64,000 nt of DNA from NCBI GenBank assembly GCA_031553005.1, contig JAVBMA010000022.1, positions 34,706 to 98,705 of the forward strand, read 5' to 3'. The stretch is from RGIG9379 sp031553005. Its GTDB lineage: Bacteria; Bacteroidota; Bacteroidia; Bacteroidales; Paludibacteraceae. A program made the position numbers and the translations under genes. Under the pieces are notes generated by a model, which saw only the letters and a program-made list of their open reading frames with translations, was not told the DNA's origin and searched no databases. This document shows, piece after piece, positions 61,800-64,000 of the stretch (its first letter is position 1; each line of letters opens with the position of its first letter).

Positions 61800-62033
61800 G
61801 ATTATCCGCAATATTACCTCTAAAAAAGAGTAGTAAAAAATATTGTTTATTGTCCCGTTAGGGAGATAATATTGGTAGAAAGAAGAATTTTAGGTCAATC
61901 CAAGTCCCGTCAGGGACGCAATATAAGAAGAAAATATATTGTCCCGAATGGGACAAGGTAATAACAGGTTGTTTTCTCTACCAATATTACGTCCCTAACG
62001 GGACAATTCTTAGGGGCAATATTGCGGATAATC
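61800..62033. repeat. MITE-like element, copy 5, with four GTCCC...GGGAC palindromes
   Basis: The left end GATTATCCGCAATATTACC and right end GGCAATATTGCGGATAATC are inverse. Inside are GTCCCGTTAGGGA, GTCCCGTCAGGGAC, GTCCCGAATGGGAC and GTCCCTAACGGGAC, plus TAATATTGGTAGA and its inverse. No coding capacity. Confidence 0.85.
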
Positions 62034-62079
62034 ATTTATTTTTATATCTAATCCACGTTAAATTAAATTATCAGTAAGT

Positions 62080-62451
62080 ATGTTCAAAGGTTTATCTACT
62101 ATCGGGTTATTGGTACTTTCCAATACATTTATGACTTTTGCCTGGTACGGGCATTTGAAATTTGCGGAAATGAAAGGGTTCAATAAGCTCGGACTGGCTT
62201 CTATCATTTTCATTAGCTGGGGAATTGCCTTGTTTGAGTACTGTGCCCAAGTCCCGGCCAACCGGATAGGATTTCAAGGCAACGGTGGTCCTTTCAATCT
62301 GATGCAGTTGAAGGTTGTTCAGGAAGTTATCTCGCTTCTTGTCTTTACCGTATTTTCGGCTCTGTTGTTTAAAGGAGAAACACTTCAATGGAACCATTTT
62401 GCCGCCTTTGTCTGCCTGATATTAGCGGTTTATTTTATATTTATGAAATAG
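62080..62451 (+). CDS. DUF486 family small membrane protein (DMT-like)
   Basis: A 123-residue inner membrane protein with four predicted helices (about residues 4-24, 38-56, 75-97, 102-121). LSNTFMTFAWYGHLKF, ISWGIALFEYCAQVPANRIG and FNLMQLKVVQEVISLLVF are the conserved blocks of DUF486, which resembles half-size drug/metabolite transporters. Substrate unknown. Confidence 0.9.
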   Translation: MFKGLSTIGLLVLSNTFMTFAWYGHLKFAEMKGFNKLGLASIIFISWGIALFEYCAQVPANRIGFQGNGGPFNLMQLKVVQEVISLLVFTVFSALLFKGETLQWNHFAAFVCLILAVYFIFMK

Positions 62452-62455
62452 AGAT

Positions 62456-62492
62456 TGGTATTGGGAGGGCGACTTTAAGTCGCACTCCCAAT
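62456..62492. repeat. REP-like palindrome with core GCGACTTTAAGTCGC
   Basis: TTGGGAGGGCGACTT and AAGTCGCACTCCCAA; the same type as at 9441-9475. It follows the DUF486 gene directly. Confidence 0.8.
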
Positions 62493-62575
62493 GAGATACC
62501 GAATCATCTTTAAATGAACTATTTGATTCGACTATTGTTTTTATTAACGAGTTACTTTATTCTAAAAGAAGAGAC

Positions 62576-62932
62576 ATGAAAGCAAGTGAGCTACGCATTG
62601 GTAACCAGGTTTATGTAAATGGGGCCATGCATAAGGTAACAGGGGCGGATATTTTTTATATGTCCCAGAATGAATTTTTCGGAAGTGATAAATTTTCTTG
62701 CGACCCGGTAAAACTGACGGAAGATATGTTGTTTAAACTGGGTTTTAAGTTTGAATATGAAAAAATGCTGGACCGTGTTTATTCCAACGGAGATTTTGTA
62801 TTGTACTGGAATAAGCAGAACGGATACCGTTTTTTCTACTTCGATAAGTTTCTGAGCATTGGATTTTTCTATTTGCATCAATTGCAAAATCTATATATGG
62901 ACATTACCGGAAAATCGCTCTCCCTTTCCTGA
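62576..62932 (+). CDS. Small phage-associated-type protein of Bacteroidota
   Basis: A 118-residue protein beginning MKASELRIGNQVYVNGAMHK, with PVKLTEDMLFKLGF in the middle and FYLHQLQNLYMDITGKSL at the end. These three blocks are those of a small family common in Bacteroidota prophages and phage-like islands. Function unknown. No other phage gene is nearby, so it is likely a remnant or a domesticated copy. Confidence 0.7.
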   Translation: MKASELRIGNQVYVNGAMHKVTGADIFYMSQNEFFGSDKFSCDPVKLTEDMLFKLGFKFEYEKMLDRVYSNGDFVLYWNKQNGYRFFYFDKFLSIGFFYLHQLQNLYMDITGKSLSLS

Positions 62933-63096
62933 TAAAAATTCAGCAGGTCTTCTTTTAAAACGGCTTTTTTTTAAAACTATGTAACCCTTGTAACTCGTAA
63001 CTATGTATCAAAACGGGCATGGTCCGTTAAATAAAATATGAATTGGAATTCATCATGCGGATTCGGTTCGGTCTTAACGAAAAAAACTATTTACGA

Positions 63097-63777
63097 ATGA
63101 AAAAATTATTTACTTTTTTGATTGCCGGTATATTGGCAATGAGTGGAGCTTTTGCTCAAAAAGGAGACTGGGTGTTGAGCGGTAGCTTGACTTTTGATTA
63201 CCTGAGCCCGGAAAAGATAGATGGAAACAGAAACGGAGAGTCTTTCCTTAATTTTCGGTTTGCACCTTCCCTGTTGTATGGATTTAATGACTACGTGTAT
63301 TTCGGAGGGGAACTCTCGGCTGACATGCATTATTACAAAACTTATGAAAATGACCAGATGACCGATGAGGATTACCGGAATATGTTTGGGATTGCGCCTA
63401 TTTTGCGCTGTTATGCTTTTCATGGACGGAGAATTGGTATTTTTAACGATACCAAAGTAGGCGTTGCCTTCGGTGTTGATAAGGCAAAAACCGACTATAC
63501 CACAGTTACCGCCAGTATGACGCCGGGAATTGAATTCTTTATTAATTCCCGTTTCTCTATATCAGCGTCTTTAAACGAGATGATTAGTTTTGTCTACGAA
63601 CATTCCAATCCTGAAGGAGACAACAACTCTACCAGCCAAAGTTATTTCGGATTGGTATTTAACCGGACGGAAATAAACTATGCTCCGCTAACGTTGACTT
63701 TCAGCTATCATTTTCCGGTGAGAAAGCAAACAGAGGTTGAGATTATCGAAATCGACGAGTACAGGATTATAAAATAA
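63097..63777 (+). CDS. Outer membrane beta-barrel protein
   Basis: A 226-residue protein with signal peptide MKKLFTFLIAGILAMSGAFA followed by alternating strands typical of small porin-like barrels (WVLSGSLTFDYL, FNDYVYFGGELSADMHYY, RFSISASLNEMISFVYEH, PLTLTFSYHFPV). Related to the opacity/OmpW-size barrels in Bacteroidota. ATG 63097 is used; a frame from 63043 only adds residues before the signal peptide. Confidence 0.8.
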   Translation: MKKLFTFLIAGILAMSGAFAQKGDWVLSGSLTFDYLSPEKIDGNRNGESFLNFRFAPSLLYGFNDYVYFGGELSADMHYYKTYENDQMTDEDYRNMFGIAPILRCYAFHGRRIGIFNDTKVGVAFGVDKAKTDYTTVTASMTPGIEFFINSRFSISASLNEMISFVYEHSNPEGDNNSTSQSYFGLVFNRTEINYAPLTLTFSYHFPVRKQTEVEIIEIDEYRIIK

Positions 63778-63875
63778 TTTTGTATTTGGGATAAGATTCC
63801 TTACTCTACTCCGTTGCGTTCGGAATGTCCCACTCACTTATCACAGAAGAAGGGCGGAGAAGAAGCTGTCCAAAA

Positions 63876-63993
63876 AGTCTTTTTACCACAAAGGACACAA
63901 AGTTTTACACTAAAGAACACAAAGAATGCTGGTTGATTATCAGGATATTGTGAACTTTGTGAATTTCCTTTGTGTCCTTTGTGGTAAAGAATA
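63876..63993. repeat. CCACAAAGGACACAAAG inverted repeat
   Basis: TTTACCACAAAGGACACAAAG starts the element and its inverse CTTTGTGTCCTTTGTGGTAAA closes it, with AAGAACACAAAG and TTGTGAACTTTGTG units inside. Shorter relatives lie inside MITE-like copies 2 and 4. Confidence 0.85.
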
Positions 63994-64000
63994 TAGGCTT

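Overview
The window is chromosomal DNA of an uncultured-type or environmental member of the Bacteroidota, most probably order Bacteroidales. The evidence is the Bacteroidota promoter motif TAnnTTTG in front of several genes, a type IX secretion C-terminal sorting domain on a secreted glycoside hydrolase, a GTP-type PEP carboxykinase, start codons without Shine-Dalgarno sequences, and the Bacteroidota order of the aromatic amino acid operon. The family cannot be fixed from the sequence alone. No rRNA, tRNA, CRISPR array, integrase or complete insertion sequence was found.

Positions 1-28948 hold a large aryl-polyene / dialkylresorcinol (flexirubin-type pigment) gene cluster, cut at the left edge. 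Its left part (1-6176) has an aromatic ammonia-lyase that would make the aryl starter, FabG, a ketosynthase (KS), an acyl carrier protein (ACP), an LpxL-like acyltransferase, a B12-dependent radical SAM enzyme and a dehydratase. A 5-kb block of unrelated genes and repeats (6177-11411) follows. The right part (11412-28948) has a thioesterase, a KS fused to a partial KS domain, two parallel ACP-KS-chain length factor modules, a polysaccharide deacetylase, LolA and a lipoprotein for outer-membrane delivery, DarA and DarB for the dialkylresorcinol, a BtrH-like acyltransferase candidate, an ABC exporter, a second dehydratase and a GT2-DUF2062 protein. Together these would build an aryl polyene acid and a dialkylresorcinol, join them as an ester and export the product.

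Positions 29217-37358 hold a stand-alone LigD phosphoesterase domain, PEP carboxykinase (minus strand), and the aromatic amino acid operon pheA - aminotransferase - DAHP synthase/chorismate mutase - tyrA. The operon is preceded by two tandem Phe/Tyr-rich leader peptides, each with its own terminator: a double attenuator. The operon supplies the tyrosine or phenylalanine used by the ammonia-lyase in the pigment cluster.

Positions 37684-53000 are an accessory stretch: a T9SS-secreted GH5 enzyme; a 1284-residue, AT-rich, membrane-anchored P-loop protein with a KAP-like layout, flanked by GTTAGGC/GCCTAAC inverted repeats; YbaK; a lipoprotein and a degenerate metalloprotease that share a duplicated domain; an NlpC/P60-LysM hydrolase with a partner lipoprotein; and a second B12-binding radical SAM protein. 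Positions 53269-59862 hold a complete late biotin pathway (bioB, A, F, G, C, D), followed by pepT on the other strand, a DUF486 membrane protein, a small phage-like protein and an outer membrane beta-barrel.

The most unusual aspect is intergenic. Short tandem arrays (units of about 7-9 bp, such as CTTTCAA, CTTGTTTA, ATCTGAAT) lie directly before about a dozen start codons, and their purine-rich complements lie after stop codons or even form the last codons of bioB, bioG, bioD and pepT. A family of at least five elements bounded by ATTATCCGCAATATTACC inverted repeats, a roughly 20-copy degenerate 22-bp repeat, and four copies of a composite repeat inside the biotin locus add to this.
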